DNA from: Sclerotinia nivalis
Taxonomy: Eukaryota; Ascomycota; Leotiomycetes; Helotiales; Sclerotiniaceae
Direction of reading: 5' to 3'
NCBI GenBank assembly: GCA_029531795.1
Contig: JAPEIS010000001.1
Location: 3,410,001-3,474,000 of the forward strand
DNA length: 64,000 bases
This document shows, piece after piece, positions 11,423 through 23,863 of the stretch. The notes below the pieces were generated by a model, which did not search any database, had not been told where the DNA came from, and saw nothing but the letters and a program-made list of their open reading frames with translations. The position numbers and the translations under genes are program-made. Each line of letters starts with the position of its first letter. Position 1 is the stretch's first letter.

Positions 11423-11728
11423 TTGCTAAAACTATTTTCGATAAAAGTTATTATAAACAAATTGAATTGTATTATCGATCAAGATTTTGATAATAATATT
11501 GTTTCTTTTGCTTTCGTTGATCATTTAGATTTATATCGATATAGAATTCAATTCAATAACAATATCTCTATAGAAGTTACTAATAGAATAGATACAAATC
11601 TGAAAGAATATACTATTATTGATTTTGTAATCGAAAGAGTTCAGCGAATTATTTATACTTTTATTTGTTTTGATAAGGAAAATAATTCTAATAAGGATCA
11701 GAAAACCTTTTTGTTAAATCTATTATAG
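11423..11728 (+). pseudogene. gypsy-3 aspartic-protease-like ORF
   Basis: A 101-codon open frame in an otherwise closed region. It has an IDQDFDNNIVSFAFVDHLDL stretch followed by hydrophobic strands and IIDFVIERV, the rhythm of a retroelement protease (IDSGA-like, then ILG-like) with the active-site turn mutated. The position upstream of the RT agrees with this. Confidence is moderate because the DSG motif itself is not seen. Confidence 0.45.
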
Positions 11729-12989
11729 CTTTATATAATCAAAGATTATATTGATATCTTTAGTTCTATTCTTTTTATTAAAGATAAAGATTTGAATGAA
11801 AAAAAAAATACTTATTCAAACTCCAAAGTTTAAATAATCTTTTTTTCATTAATTCATTCTATATCCAATCGATTCAAAGTATTAAACAACTATTCAAAAT
11901 ATTGAGATTTCGATGAAATTCGAAATTGCCGATAGAAATATAGATAATTTTGTATCTAAAATCAAAACAATTCCGAAAATAATACAATTCGAAGATCAAC
12001 AAGAATCTGATTTATCAGAAAACTCTTTCGATTCAACAAATTCCAAAAAAATATCTCAAAAAGTATCTAATTCCCTTTCTGAATCTATTTCAGAATCTCA
12101 AAATGATTATTCAGATTCAAATAATTCATAAAACTTTTTAAACTTTTAAATCCTCAATATAATTCAAAACTACTTTCTTTCTTTTCGAAAATCAATTTTA
12201 AAATATTTAAAGGAATTTAGAATAAAGACTTTTTATATTTTCGATTTTTTCAAAAAATTATACAATCCAAATTATCTTATTCAACAAAGGATATATTTCT
12301 TCAATTATCAAATAATTTCGAAGAAAATACTTTTTCAAAGTTTTTTACTGAAAATCAAAACTTTAATTTCAATTATCGAAAACATCGTTATCATACTACA
12401 TTTTCCTTTTCGAAAACTCAATTATTATATACTCTTAATATAATCTTTCAAATAAATAATTCATATATACCATTCGAAATTCTATATCAATTCGATTTTT
12501 CTTTCAAAACGAATTCCAAATACCTCAAATTACTTTCTCAAAAAAGAAATCAATATATTTTGATCAATCAAACTTTTACCTTTCAATCAGATCCTTCAAA
12601 AATATATATATATCTCATAAATAAAAGACCGATTTTTCGAAAAATATCTACAGATTCAATAGATATTATTAATAAATAATTTCAAAAAAATAAGATCAAT
12701 ATAGATTCCTTAATAATAAATAAACTTCGATTAAAAATTATTCGATTTTTTTATATTTATAAGGATTTGAATATTATAAAACTAATTTATATCTCTTTTA
12801 TTCCTTTTTATACTTATCAAATATAATTCAAATCAAATACTTTTCCTTATAAAAACAGAAAACGATCTAAATATAATCCTTAACAAATTTTCTAATTTAA
12901 TAAAATCATTTTTAAAGAATATAGATGTTATATATATAAATATACTATAATAACCAATAGCAAACTTTCTGATTAATCAATAATATTAT

Positions 12990-13700
12990 CAATGATTGAT
13001 AAACCAAATATTGAATATCCCAAAAATCTTCCTTTTTATAAATTTAATCCTGAAAGATATATAATCTTCGATTATTCAAAAGTTATAAAACAAATACCAG
13101 ATAATTATTATATTTTATTTCAAAATATTTACAAATTTCTTTTTTATTTTAATTATAAAGTATATTTACAATTCGATTTGAAATATACTTATTAAAGTAT
13201 ACTTCTTTATTCAAAAGATTATCACTATTTTGCTTTTTCTATAAAAGATTCAATTTAGATATAATTTATTAAAGTTCCACAAGATACTCAAACTATTTGC
13301 TTTTCTATATTTGAATTTCTTTATACAGTTTTCGATTATATTCTCTTTTTTAAAGATAATTCAATAGATAAAGAATATCCTTCTATATTCGAACTTAATA
13401 TAAAAAACAATTTAGTATTGATCAAATTCTATATTAATAATATCTTTTCAAATTCTATAACTCTAAAAGAAGCTTATTTTAATTTTGCTAATTATATTCT
13501 TTTTTGTTTTAATTTCGTTCAATTATATCTATTTTTTAAAAAATTGTATATCTTTATTGATCAAATAAAGACTTTAGAAATCCTTTATAAAATTAATAAT
13601 ATTATAATTACCAAATCTACTAAAGCAACCAAAATCAAGAATTTTTCAGTTTCTATTCATTAAATAAAAATTCGAAACTTTCTAACTATAATATAAATAA
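12990..13700 (+). pseudogene. gypsy-3 reverse transcriptase remnant
   Basis: Fingers and palm are readable across stops: QFDLKYTY, then YHYFAFSI, then KVPQDTQTICFSIFEFLY, then FYINNIFSNSITLKEAY at 13418 onward, ending with KKLYIFIDQIKTL. The double D to N change at the catalytic dyad (ATT-AAT-AAT) is best explained by two TG to TA transitions. Confidence 0.75.
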
Positions 13701-16000
13701 TCCGAAAAGATATTAAGAACTTCGTTGAGAGCTTTTATTCTCTTTTCTGTTTTATAGATAAAATGGAATAACAATAGAGAATTTATAAACAATTAGTTTT
13801 CGAATTTTTATAAAAGAAATACTCAGAAATAATCGATTTCTATAATATCGATTATACTCTTCTAATTCAAATATATATAGATTCGAATGCTTTTGTATCA
13901 GATTGTTATATCATTCAGAAACGCTATTTATCAAAGCAAAATATTAAATATCTAATAGAATATCCTGTATTATACGATTTCTTTTTGTTAATTAAAATAT
14001 AAAAAAACTATAATACTTATAAATATAAATTATTCGTTATTATTGAATTTGTTAGAAAATATTATTATTATTTTAAATCTATTAAAGATTGTATAATCTT
14101 TATTGATTATTTACTATTTACAAATTTTCTTTCTTTCAATTCTCAGATTAAAGATATATATATTTGTTAAACAATAGAATTTTTAATTCTCAATATTATT
14201 ATTATTCATATTTTGAGAATTCGTAACAAAATCGTAGATTCTTTTTCTTATACCATTTTCCCAGATTCTGATTATAAATCAGATAACCTTTTAGATTCTT
14301 TAAAAGAATTACAATATAATATAAATAACCCTAAATGGATTTGGAAAGATAATATTGAAGATTATAAAGAATTTCTTCGTTTTCGAAAAATTCAATATCT
14401 ATAGAAACAACTAAATCTCAAAGATTAGAATATATTCTTTATATTATTATTAAAAGAATCAATAATTATCAATTATTTTATAATTATCTTTAATAATATT
14501 TAATATAATCCAATTGTAAACAAATATAATGAGGATTTATAATATTCTTTTATATATACTTATATAACGATTCAAATTATTTCTAAAAATCTTTTTTAGA
14601 TATATCAAAAACTTTTATATATTCAGAAGCGAATTGTATTTTTCCTTCTATAAAGTTAACAAATTATATATTTTCAAATCTAAAGTTTCAGAAGTACTAG
14701 CTTTTGTTTATGATTTAGAAGGCTATTATATAATAGAATTTATAATTAAGAAATTCAAGAATTATTGATGACCAATATTAATTATCGATATCAAATAATA
14801 TATTTAAGATTGTATAAAGTATATCAAGTATAATATATAATAAAAGATATTCTATTTCAAACCTTATAAAATTGATTATCTTTTAACTTTTATTGATTTC
14901 GATTTTATAAGACCTTTTTTATTTACTTCAATCAATAAGACTGAAATCCTTAAAATGATCTAATTAGTAATTCAAAAACTTATTAAAATCGATAGCATTA
15001 TTCAATCTATAGATTTCGATAATGAAATATTCGATAAAGAAGATTTTATTTATTTTTCTTATATCCTTTTTGTAATTGATTACTTTTTATATTATATTTA
15101 AGCTTTTTCAACAATTGGAATAATAGATATTGAAATAATAAAATGCTTAAATTGGATTTTCAATACCTTTGGAATTCCGATTAAAGAACTTCATAATCCA
15201 GATACTCATTTCGAAAATAAAATAGTTAAACAATTTGTTAAAGAAACCAAAATACTATTTATTTTTATAATTATAAGAATTAAGAAATCCTTTGATATAA
15301 TTGAAAAAGATAACGATTTCTTTCAAAGAATCTTCAAAAAGATTGATTCAGAAATCGAAAATTGATCTATAAAAATTCAAACTTTAATCAATTTATTCAA
15401 TATATATGAAATCAATTATTTAGGATATTCTTTTTACGAAATCCTTTTTGAATATTAATTTGTAAAACATCTAAAGATCAAATATCCCTTAAATTAATAT
15501 TTCGAAATACAAAACTTCTTATTCAATATTATAGATTTCGATAAGGATTTCCTAGAAAAAATCTATCAATCAAAAGTCTTCGATTTTATATACAATAAAG
15601 AGTTAATTCAACAAAAAGTTTTATAATGATTTAATTAGAAAAAAATATTAACCAAAGAAAAATATAATAGAGATATTTGAAATTATATAGTTTTCGATTT
15701 TGATCAAATAGTTATACTTTATAATAAAGTATTTACAAAAAAAAAACTTTATTTAATTTATTATAATCTATTTGTAATAATTGATCTTGTAGGAAATCAT
15801 CAAAAATTCTATCAATTATAACAAATCAATAGTAAATCGATTTATCGATTCTTTTATATTGATCATCTAAAACTTTTTAAATCTAAAATAGATTATTTAC
15901 AAATCTCATTTAAAGAAAATATCCTTGAATATTAGAATTTACAAGTTGGTATTTTCAAATCAATTCTTCTTTTAATCTTATAAAACAGAAAAAAAATTTG

Positions 16001-18162
16001 ATAATCCGAAACAGAAATTAATCTATAATAACAACAAAAATCATTTTCAAATCAAAGTATATATTATAAGAAGATTATATAAAATATACTTTTTATTTTA
16101 ATAGGATCTAAATTATATACAAAATCAGAAAAATCTGATCGAATCTGTACAAAATCAAAGCTTCAATTAACCGATTAGCTGATAGAATTATATTTGAACT
16201 TTAACAATCTGTTTTTAAGAAATAAATACTATTATAATTTCCGAAAAAGTTAAGAATAAAAGGATTTATCAATACAATAACTCTTTTGAATCTAGGAAAC
16301 TTCAATAAACTCATTCCTGATTAAATCATTTTCAGCAAACAATCTTATAATTTTCCTTTCAGACTTTCGATCGTTTTCTTCAATCAAATCTAGACTTTAT
16401 TTTTAATTCAATTCATAAATAATTTTAAATATTAAATTACTTTAAGATCTTTTTATATTTTCAGCAAAATAGTATAAACCGAAAACAGCATTTAATTAAT
16501 ATAATTCATTTCTTCTTTTTCATTAATTAGGAAAATAAAAATAGTATATCAGATTAAAAGTTAAGGAAATATCATTATACAAAAAAGCTTCTATTTTATT
16601 TAACAAGAAAACAATATATATATAATTTCAAAAATCTTTAAATAAGAGAGGTATATAAAGGTGTATATTGTTTCAACTCTAGTTTAGATATTGTATCAAA
16701 AAGGAAACAAATAATATAACTTTAAAAGAATTTATATAATTATTCCAATTCAATCTAGTTTAATAAAAAAATACGTAACTTCAACTTAATCATTTTGTAT
16801 TCGTTTCTGTTGTGTTTATTCAAACTGTTGGAGATTCAGATTCTTTAGAGCATCATTACAAAGATAGCGTTTTCTCGAAATATTAGTTATAGTTGTAGTT
16901 CATTTCGGGGCTAGAAGAAAGAGGGTAAATCTCTTTAACTTTGAATGAGAATAAAGTATTGTGGAATGTATTGGTTTGAGTAAGGTGTTGAAAAAGAGAG
17001 AAATGGAGAGATTATAGTTTAAATAACATCAAGAGAGCCAAATGGCTGTATTTTCCGATAGCCATTTTTGGCTTCCTTTTAATTAGAATGTTGATGCTGA
17101 GAATGGGAAACGGAAAATAGTGATGAGTATCAGGATTTTGATGGGGTGATCTATATTGATATATATAAACGATACTGTTAATGTGTACTGTTATCTTCTA
17201 TCTATTTTGTATTTGTGATAATGCATATATTATAATATTGAGTATTTATATTATCATCTATTTGGAAATCCTTCGAGATATATCTTTATTATTATTTCTT
17301 TTAGTATTTCTAATTGAAAAAACTCTGATTCTTTAATCTTTTCAATACTTTTACTATGCTGTTTTAGTAGTCGAAAGTATATTTGAATACTCTTTCTTTA
17401 ATATAAAACTGGTTTTCAATATAATATATCAAATAGTTAAAAAGTATATAGAATAGTATATTCGATCTAGACAATTTGTTTGAAAGGTATTTGAGGATAT
17501 ATGTAACTATTTGATATCGTTGCCAACGATATTATAATAAGGGTTCGAAGATAGAATTTGAGGGTATTCAATATAGAAATTGCGAATTTGCGAATGCATT
17601 GCAGATTATAATATCTGGAGAAATAATACTTTTGGATATGGCGAATCTAATGATATAGGTTTTATTTAAATTGAAGAAGTATTAATGAAGTTATTGAGTA
17701 TTGAAAATGATGATTTTCTATGGTTAAATACAAATTTGAGGTTATTCGCTTATTTAGTTTATATTTTATTCAAGCCTTGTTCGAGTATAAAATAAATTAA
17801 TAATGAATTTTGAAAAGAGAATTATTATAATATATTCCGTTTGGCAAAATGTAAGATTAAGAGTGTTCTCGATAATTTTGGAGTCTATACTTTTTCATTG
17901 ATAAACTCCTTGACTATATATGAATACAGTAAACAAATATTTGAATTTCTTTCTTCATTTTCTATATATCCATCTAAGCGATAATAGCAAAGTCTATATT
18001 TCTTCTAAATCATCAAGTCACTTTTATTCGATGCATTCCTTACTCCTGCAAACTCCCCTTCGCTAAAGTATCAAAGCACACTTTCTTCTTTCTCTATTAT
18101 TATCCATCTTCTTATTTAACTACAAACGATACGCATCTTTATCAATCTACTACTCTATCCCT
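16001..18162. other. AT-rich tract without recognisable gene
   Basis: No long ORF and no recognisable protein remnant. It probably contains the 3' end and LTR of gypsy-3: a GAGGTATATAAAGG TATA-like motif lies near 16647. A hairpin occurs at 17035-17075, and the stretch around 16850-17140 is less AT-rich than its surroundings. Confidence 0.5.
17035..17075. other. Imperfect hairpin with GCCAAA/TGGCT arms
   Basis: GAGCCAAATGGCT (17035-17047) pairs with AGCCATTTTTGGCTTC (17060-17075) across a 12-base loop. It lies in a less AT-rich patch and could be an end or internal palindrome of an unrecognised element. Confidence 0.4.
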
Positions 18163-18861
18163 TTGTATTTCAACACTATATCCTTTTTATCTCCCGAATA
18201 CGCAATTCAAACTACTCTAGAACAATTTAACCATTTTAAATGGGGCTGGGTTATCTATCGTTGCACCTACAACGATAACGAAGCGTGGATTCATTACAAA
18301 CAATTCATTGATCAATCTTCGCAGAAATCCATTACGACATCGGATATATCTGAGGTAGTTGAGAATCTCGAATAGACATTTGTCGAAGATCATAATTCAT
18401 TAAACAGGGTTTCGCGAGATCAACTTTGATCGTGCTTCAAAGTATGGATAGCAAAGGCTTTTAAAATTGAACAACCACACACAAAAGATGATCCGTTAAA
18501 AAGTTATAGGATTCTGCGATACAGATATTTTATTTAGATGGATGAAGAAGCATTAAGAAGTATAGTAGATAAGGTTTCACAACTTAATAATACAATATTA
18601 GAGGATCGTAAGGGCCATATGAACTTCGTATATACGGATTGGAAACCTATACGCGAGTTGCGTTCTAAACTTGATGTGGAAACTGGAGCAGAAGATGATA
18701 ACGAAGAACACGAATCGATTGATAGACGTTGCGAAGAAGATGTTGGTTGGATGAAGATCATAGTGCATATAATAGACGCTAGTTTTTATCAAACGATAGA
18801 TAGGCTTTCAGATATCTGGTATAATTTCTATCAGCGTCTGTTGCAGATCGTGGATTACTGA
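18163..18861 (+). pseudogene. RIP-killed fungal hypothetical gene (conserved Leotiomycete-type family)
   Basis: One continuous frame runs from MYFNTISFLSPEYA to a final TGA at 18859, interrupted by only three stops: TAG at 18373, TGA at 18427 and TAG at 18535. As I remember the family, other fungal members have Trp, Arg and Gln/His there, so each stop is a single G to A or C to T transition. Conserved blocks are GWVIYRCTYNDNEAW (about residues 27-41), VEDHNSL, RYRYFI, a MDEEALRSIVDKV segment, and DVGWMKIIV near the end with an IWYNFYQR block. There is no membrane segment or signal peptide. The function is unknown. Codon use is close to normal apart from the stops, so decay is recent relative to the nearby transposons. 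Confidence 0.75.
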
Positions 18862-19930
18862 ATATATATACGAATGTTCTACTTTCTACTTCTGCGATTA
18901 AGTTTGTATTGTATTATTATATATATAGGATTTGTAGATTGTTTATTATAATTTGGTGTATCTGAAAGGGGTTATATAGTATTATAACAAAATGAATTGG
19001 CAGCTTTTTTGTGCTTTTATAGCTTTTAGATTATCCCAACCAAAAGTTTTTACTGATATACAAATAGCTATCTAAGTATAGAAAGCATTAATAATAAAAG
19101 TCTACTAGAAATATTGCCCATCACTTTGAAATTCTGAAATCATCTATTACAGTATAATCATGAGAACTGATCCGAGAAATCTGAATTCATAAATAGTATG
19201 TTAATTAATTAAATGAATTACTTAAATTCTAAATACAAGATTAGTCTTCGAACATATATTTCATTTCGGGAATTTGATTTTCAATCTCTAATAGTTCCAT
19301 CAGTACATTCTCGCGATATAATGATGTAGAAACTGTATACATTCTCCGAATGATTTTAATTTAATCGGAGATATATATATATACGAATTTCGAGATTTGC
19401 TGAAAGTAGTATAAATCTATCCCAGTATAATGTTAGCAAGATAATCGAAATAGAGGGATAAATCGAAAAAAAAGATATACAGAATTCATTTCAGTATACC
19501 ATCAAATTATGATAGATTAATTCTTTTTTTCTCTTTTATATTGGATATAATTATACTGAGAAAAAGACGAATCTTATCTAGCCGAACCCAATATAATAAA
19601 CCCGATCAATTGCAGATCCTAATAGATACCCGATACAATAGTATCTATACAACTCACTATCATATCATCCCGTATATATTCGAACATGGTCACGATTTGT
19701 TATCAAATATTAGTTTTTCATAATATGCAACTTAACGTATAATTAAAACCAACCCACCTCTCGAAGGGGAGATATAAATACCTCGATCGATAATTCGTCA
19801 TCAGTAAGAACCTGACGAATATACCTTTGCAAAACATCTGAGTCTATAGGACAGACAAAGTCGAAATACTATTAAATCGTTCTTGAACAAATCTCATATA
19901 TCCTTATAGAATTGAATATAATTTTGAAAG
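18862..19930. other. AT-rich intergenic tract
   Basis: Only short chance ORFs are present (for example 19541-19723 on the plus strand). An ATATATATATAC microsatellite lies near 19371. No recognisable protein remnant or RNA. Confidence 0.5.
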
Positions 19931-21750
19931 CTAAAAGATAATGTCTCCGGATATCAAAATCCATTTGTATCTTCTTTCAGGGCCACACTTCTCGAATGTT
20001 AAGTCAAAGTCAATCTCGTCTCTTTTCGAACTTTCATATCTATCGGTAACAGCAATAGTATAAGCGCTAGGGTCTAGATCATACATTGTGATACTATAGG
20101 TAAGCGGTAGTGGAATAGACTTGTTGACTTTACAGCAGACTGTCCGCTTTCTTCCTTTTATTTAAAGTAAGTTATATAAAGAGATTAGATATTAGAGATA
20201 TATAAAGACATAAAACGATACTTATAGGAACAGCCTGCAAAACTGTCCCCTTGGTTTTCCATCGTAATTGAAACCTCATCTGAATTGCATTTTGTATTTA
20301 CGCAATCCCACAATATCCCTTTCTATATACAATCATTCAGTGCTATATTAGAGGGGCAACAGTAGCTTTCTGAAATCTCGATTAATGCCTTTTTTCCTAT
20401 ATCTTCAACAATGAATTGGGCTGTTCAATATTTACTCCAAGAGTGAAAAATAGTATACTCATCGTATGCTCTAGCCGACTCTGTTTTAATATTCGAATTA
20501 TAATTACCGCCATTGGAATCAAATTAATAGATAGCGAATCTAATCAAATTGGGGGATATGTTTGTACTATGAGATTCAGTGATAGCCAGAAATTACATCT
20601 TTCCAATCGCCTGCATCGCAACAGAAGATTTTGATATCACAACTGCATTTATAATTGAGGTTGCTCTCATATTCAAAGCCACCTTCCCTGTGGATGTCAT
20701 TAGCTATTCCTTGATAATCAGATAAAGCTTTTTATTTTTTTATTCTTTTTCAGATTCATGATACAATAGGCAGACAGAATGCAAAGAAATATTTACCATG
20801 AGGATCTGAACAAAGTCGCTTCGCCAGGATGGCATTACCCGTTGCAATCGCCGCCGCTTCCGCGCCCTATCTTTAATAAGCATGAATTGCACTATTAAAT
20901 CATCTCAATCGAATACATACAAATGCATTTTTATAGTAACATAACAATAAAACAGCAGATTAGCTTCCCTCCGAATTACAGTATAGATCCAAGATCAGAA
21001 TTTTATCTTCATCAGGTATATTCTCTCACAAGCAATTACTCACTTTGCACCCGGATTTGTCCCACCCGACCATACACCAGCCATCAGGACACCTTATAAT
21101 ATCAGGGTCTACACAACCAATACCATCCATCTTCATACAACTCTGGCCATTTTCACCAATGAGATTCTGTACAATAATGACTTAGATACTAACAAATGCT
21201 TTCACCAAAAGATCGAAGTGTAATACACTTTTCCCAACCAATCCGGAAATAGTATTATACTTATCATCGTCTATATCTACAGCTCAAATAAGAGATCCCC
21301 CAATCCTTATACTGTTGACCCAATCGATCTTCTACTTAAAGATTGCAACGTCATCATAAAAGACCTATTGGTTAATATCAAAGATCAAATAATTGACCAC
21401 GACTTCTTCATCGTGGATCGGTTTCAGCCCCAATATCTAATCTAAGATAACCTGGATCTTATAGTAATAAAGTATACCACTAATTGCTGAATATAGCCCA
21501 GCTCAAACCCCATCGCTGAATTAACACCCTAATGTAAAACAACTTAGGTTTACAAACTCGAAGGATCTCCTATAGAAGCCGAAACCAATAACGACCTGAT
21601 CGGGTTTGACACCGATACACCAGAGCAGCTCAACAGCCAACTTGATTTCGGTAAGATTGGTATAACCTTGGACGATACTTCCAATTGGATTGTTGCAATC
21701 CCTTCATTAAACAAATTAGTATATCACCTTTTTTTACTTGAAAACAGAAT
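19931..21750 (-). pseudogene. Broken GH18 chitinase-like gene (killer-toxin-alpha-like class V)
   Basis: Minus-strand remnants run from 21750 to a TAG at 19931. The N-terminal part shows the second half of a GH18 barrel: YTNLTEIKLAVELLW (about 21600-21660), VVIGFGFY, then KIDWVNSIRIGGSLI near 21310. It is followed by Cys-rich segments (GIGCVDPDIIRCPDGWC, about 21055-21105; KCSCDIKIFCCDAGDW near 20610-20660) and a C-terminal beta-rich segment (TMYDLDPSAYTIAV near 20070). At least two plausible introns are seen (donor GTAAATATT near 20799). The catalytic DGxDxDWE region is upstream and missing. Several stops look RIP-like; one falls in each of the middle exons. The intact family hydrolyses chitin outside the cell; this copy is not functional. 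Confidence 0.7.
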
Positions 21751-22217
21751 TTTACTCATCAGAAATCATATAGAGAAATAATATATAAAACCAACTAATT
21801 ATAAAACACTTAGAACAAGTGCTAGTCTAAAAGAGGGAATAATGTCACAAACCAAAGCAGGGGCATATATAATCAAAGAGATCTTAGATTTAGTGATCAA
21901 AATTATAGGAAAACATTAATATAGAATCACATGATTGGATAATACGAATTATATAATATAGAACCTATATTTAAAGAGAAGAATAAAATTTATTTAATTT
22001 GAAGAAATATTCAAATAAAACAACTAAGCGATAAACTAGACTATAAGAAACTAAAATTATTCAAAATCAACAAAATATTAGAACCTGACAAACTCAAACT
22101 ACCCTTTACTATGAATATCCACCCAATATTCCACATCTCCTTACTCGAATTAGTATCACCCGGAGCGCCAAATACACCAAAAACATTAATTGAATCTGTG
22201 AATCCGGATACGATATA

Positions 22218-22736
22218 AGAGTTCTGGACCGGACTCACCGCACACTCAGCGAAATCACACCAAAAATGACGATTTTTCACCATTTTAAATCTTTATTATA
22301 TATATGAAATATTAAGATAATTCATTAAATTTTGTATTTATAAAAAGATAATTAATCAAGATTTATTAAAAATTGAACAAAATATTTTTATTTATTTTTG
22401 TTTTGAAGTTATATATATTCGAAGTTAAAGAAATGAAAAAGTTCAAAAAAATCGCTTATTTTATATGGGGAAAATATGAAAAAAACGTTACACAATGAAA
22501 ATTTTGAAAATTCCCAACTTTAAATACTTGTAAATTCCAATCAAAATTTATTAAAAATAAAATGTATAATTTTCTAAAATGTTTTGATAGTTAATTATTA
22601 TATTCCAAAATTTCAATTGATTCTATTCCATATTGAAAAAGTTATTTGATATTTAATTTTATATGAAAAAATATGATTTTTGCAGGGATTTTGTCACGAA
22701 TTCGAATGGTGTGCGGTAAGTAGATTCCAGAACTCT
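22218..22736. mobile_element. MITE copy A, 519 bp, TA target duplication
   Basis: Terminal inverted repeats of about 29 bp begin AGAGTTCTGGA and continue to ACCGCACAC; the right end ends CCAGAACTCT. TA flanks both ends (22216-22217 and 22737-22738). No ORF. It interrupts the gypsy-4 coding frame between the integrase tail and the chromodomain, which proves insertion. A TA duplication and short inverted ends point to mobilisation by a Tc1/mariner transposase. Confidence 0.85.
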
Positions 22737-22857
22737 TACAATATCAAAGATATACTAAATTGCAAATATATCAACAGAAAGATTAAATATCTAATAAAAT
22801 AAAGGAACTACCTATACTCAGAAAATATATAGGAATTGAGAATACAATTCAAGAGCC

Positions 22858-23410
22858 TTATATAAATTGAAGAATTTCATCAACGGTATCCAGATCTACC
22901 CAAAAAGGATCTGAAGGGCTTAAAAAGAACGAAGGATCGAAGTTCTCCAAAAGGCCAAATGTAGCATCGCTAAGGCCAGAATCGTCAAACAACAAACTAG
23001 AAATTTCGTTCCCTTTTCCCTTTCCCTTCTCTGTATGCTCCTTTTCCAACCTCTTCTTCTCCTCGATCTCATCCAACTCATCTAAAGTCTTTAAACTATA
23101 TCTCAGCATTTCTCCGGTTCGAGAACGAAAGCTCCATTGTTGAATTATTAAACAAAGTTGTTTCGACAATCCTCCACTCCTCTCTATTCAAAGCTTCCCA
23201 ATCAGAAACCGAAGGATCGAAAACATCGCATTTACTACTACCATTTGCCCGAATACATTCTCCACAACGACAAGAATCCTCGAGGACCCGGTATTCCAGA
23301 TTACGAGCAGCACAACATAAACACAACGATATAATTAAATCATTTTCCTTAATCCGTTGATAAAACAACACTCTATTATTTGTTGATTTAAACGTTCTTA
23401 TAGAAGGCAT
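22858..23410 (-). pseudogene. Cys-rich ORF antisense to the gypsy-4 3' end, one frameshift
   Basis: Two overlapping minus-strand frames, 23410-23096 and 23169-22858, join into one protein of about 180 residues. The first half holds a Cys cluster (LCLCCAARNLEY, CRCGECIRANGSSKCDVFDP), arranged like the C-x2-C zinc cluster or knuckle of fungal hypothetical proteins. The second half is a charged helix (LKTLDELDEIEEKKRLEKEH) ending in an acidic/aromatic tail (FDPSFFLSPSDPFWVDLDTVDEI). The C-terminus overlaps the end of the gypsy-4 chromodomain on the other strand. It lies between polyprotein and 3' LTR, so it may be an accessory antisense gene of the element. The switch of frame occurs within 23096-23169; a single indel explains it. 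Confidence 0.6.
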
Positions 23411-23505
23411 AATAAAAAAAGAGAATTATTATTAATAAAAGGAACGATATAGGAATTTAATATTATATAACGCTTAGGGCAAGCGCTAAGCTAAAAGGGG
23501 GATAG

Positions 23506-23818
23506 TGTACGTGATCACGTGACAGAATCTAGAGGATCTTATATAGAGCCCTTAGAGCCAGGCTTTAGAGGATCTAATCAGAGTCTTTAGAGCTAGGAAA
23601 ACGAAGATCTATAAAACTAGGATGAATTCTTTTATATAGAGCTTCGTGTTCAAGAACAATCATTAGTTTAAATACTATAATTATTATATAATACTATTGT
23701 TATATCTTCATTTCATCAAATCTTTATTTGATTCTTTATAGAAACTACCACGACCTTTCTACCAGTCCTTTAATCATTTCCACGTGATTAGAGATTGTAG
23801 CGGCGTAATAAAGATACA
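23506..23818 (+). repeat. gypsy-4 3' LTR
   Basis: It starts TGTACGTGATCACGTGAC directly after the purine tract and ends near GTAATAAAGATACA. The block from about 23630 to 23800 (AACAATCATTAGTTTAAATA, then GATTAGAGATTGTAGCGG) recurs at 41380-41560 and 46500-46690, so it defines an LTR family with at least three copies in the window. Confidence 0.7.
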
Positions 23819-23863
23819 AATGTATATTACAGTATTCTTTATCTTTTATATTCTTTTATTATA

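Larger units (their letters stand above)
11410..16000 (+). mobile_element. gypsy-3: unrelated, heavily RIPed gypsy element
   Basis: A protease-like ORF (11423-11728) is followed by a long decayed spacer, an RT (about 12990-13665), an RNase H (about 13740-14000) and an integrase (about 14700-15960, with IPIKELHNPDTHFENK near 15175 corresponding to the DNG block). The RT reads FYINNIF near 13427 where active members have FYIDDIF, so both catalytic Asp codons are Asn. The integrase C-terminal part is visible to about 15960 (INSKSIYRFFYIDHLKLF). Almost every Trp and Gln position is a stop. The family differs from gypsy-1 and gypsy-2. Confidence 0.75.
21780..23505 (+). mobile_element. gypsy-4: 3' part of a gypsy element with chromodomain
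   Basis: Integrase tail wording (LDYKKLKLFKINKILEP near 22035, then NIHPIFHISLLE near 22120-22160) is followed by a 519-bp MITE at 22218-22736, after which the chromodomain continues (ILNCKYINRKIKYLIK near 22755; a stop replaces the usual Trp; then IEEFHQRYPDLPKKDLKG at 22867). A CTAAGCTAAAAGGGGGATAG purine tract at 23486-23505 immediately precedes the LTR. The 5' four-fifths of the element is absent. A similar tract (AAAAGAGGGAATAATGTCAC) at about 21829 hints at a nested relative. Confidence 0.75.

Noticed and set aside
22041..22283. Minus-strand 80-codon ORF
   Set aside because: Shadow of the gypsy-4 integrase tail and the start of MITE A.
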